From Halobacillus sp. A5 (lineage in GTDB: Bacteria > Bacillota > Bacilli > Bacillales > Halobacillaceae): a stretch of DNA of 64,000 bases. This document shows positions 63,621 to 64,000 of the stretch, piece by piece; position 1 is the first letter of the stretch; each line of letters opens with the position of its first letter. Under the pieces are notes generated by a model. The model was not told where the DNA came from. It was given only the letters and a program-made list of their open reading frames with translations, and did not search any database. The stretch is from the NCBI RefSeq assembly GCF_024189315.1, contig NZ_JAIZEO010000001.1, forward strand, positions 1,420,837-1,484,836, read 5' to 3'. The position numbers and the translations under genes are program-made.

Positions 63621-63735
63621 ACCTGGCAACGTCCTACTCTCACGGGGATCGACCCGACTACCATCGGCGCTGAAGAGCTTAACTGCTGTGTTCGGCATGG
63701 GAACAGGTGTGACCTCTTCGCTGTCGTCACCAGAT
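63621..63735 (-). rRNA. rrf: 5S ribosomal RNA
   Basis: Minus strand begins TCTGGTGACGACAGCGAAGA, contains GGTCACACCTGTTCCCATGC and GAACACAGCAGTTAAGCTCT, and ends GAGAGTAGGACGTTGCCAGG, all Bacillus-type 5S segments. Ends accurate to a few bases. Confidence 0.93.
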
Positions 63736-63889
63736 CTTTAAAGTGTTTCTTTTTTGCGGACAAGATTTATTATATTGTCCTTTTAAGAAAAATTCAAGGG
63801 TTTTTGAAAACTTTTTTCAGAACCCTCAAAACTGGATAAGAGGTTAGACAACACATCAGGATTCGATTCGTTAATTTTTCACAAAGGGA
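63736..63889 (-). other. 23S-5S internal spacer
   Basis: AT-rich spacer with long complementary stretches (AAAAGTTTTCAAAAACC-like, GAGGGTTCTG / CAAAACC) consistent with rRNA processing stems. No gene. Confidence 0.6.
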
Positions 63890-64000
63890 TGTAGTTAAGT
63901 CATCGATTGATTAGTATCCGTCAGCTGCACGTGTCGCCACGCTTCCACCTCGGACCTATTGACCTCATCGTCTCTGAGGAATCTTACTTACTTGGCGTAA
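63890..64000 (-). rRNA. rrl: 23S ribosomal RNA, 3' end (rest beyond window)
   Basis: Minus strand shows GGTCCGAGGTGGAAGCGTGG and GATACTAATCAATCGATGAC followed by TTAACTACATCCC, the typical 3' terminus of Firmicute 23S. Exact 3' end uncertain by about 10 bases. Confidence 0.88.

Overview
The window is a chromosomal segment of a spore-forming, low-to-mid GC Firmicute of the family Bacillaceae. Evidence: two GerA/GerB/GerC germination-receptor operons, YhbH and PrkA, SigI/RsgI, BmrC/BmrD-type transporters, LipM/LipA lipoylation, AGGAGG-type ribosome binding sites and a 15-gene tRNA cluster in the order of a Bacillus trnD-type operon. A halotolerant relative such as Halobacillus is plausible, but that is an inference. 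Most genes lie on the minus strand.

Layout. 1-3.3 kb: a flavoprotein disulfide reductase (cut by the left edge), a DUF1499 protein, and rsgI-sigI. 3.7-11.9 kb: a flavin reductase-like protein, an HtrA-like membrane protease without PDZ, the bmrC-bmrD multidrug ABC exporter behind an attenuator-type leader, a DUF389 membrane protein split by a frameshift, and a DUF3231 protein. 12-15.7 kb: the first ger operon. 16-24.3 kb: aldo/keto reductase, a dispersed hairpin repeat, a second MurG, a MATE exporter, aldehyde dehydrogenase, SDR plus an SDR remnant, and a nucleoside transporter with a cre site. 24.6-28.5 kb: a structured intergenic segment and the second ger operon. 28.7-36.2 kb: purine permease with a PurR operator, YdbS/YdbT-like PH proteins, proC, a K+/H+ antiporter, yhbH. 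36.5-49.6 kb: odhA-odhB, ppx-ppk, prkA, lipM-lipA, and small low-complexity proteins. 50-57.2 kb: trmL, an amidase-domain protein, ogt, queG, an ABC-type ATPase, tRNA-Gly, a DUF202 protein and a Na+:alanine symporter. 57.7-62.2 kb: a small integrative element. 62.1-64 kb: the end of an rRNA operon (23S 3' end, 5S and 15 tRNAs, all on the minus strand).

The most notable structure is the 4.4-kb element between two perfect 55-bp copies of the 3' part of tRNA-Leu(CAA), at 57720-57774 and 62116-62170. It separates the rRNA/tRNA operon from what looks like its original terminator (57669-57697). It carries a tyrosine integrase beside the intact tRNA, a HEPN-like protein with an RNxxxH motif, an uncharacterised two-gene membrane/coiled-coil operon, and about 1 kb with no convincing gene. 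It resembles a minimal integrative island with unknown, possibly defence-related, cargo.

The second notable structure is the bmrCD leader (about 8.95-9.38 kb): a good sigma-A promoter, a 21-codon leader peptide with a strong ribosome binding site, mutually exclusive hairpins and an intrinsic terminator upstream of bmrC.

Functional links: OdhB needs lipoylation, and lipM-lipA lie 9 kb away. PrkA and YhbH belong to the same sporulation-associated group but are separated here by odhAB and ppx-ppk. The rRNA operon supplies both the host tRNAs and the integration site of the island.
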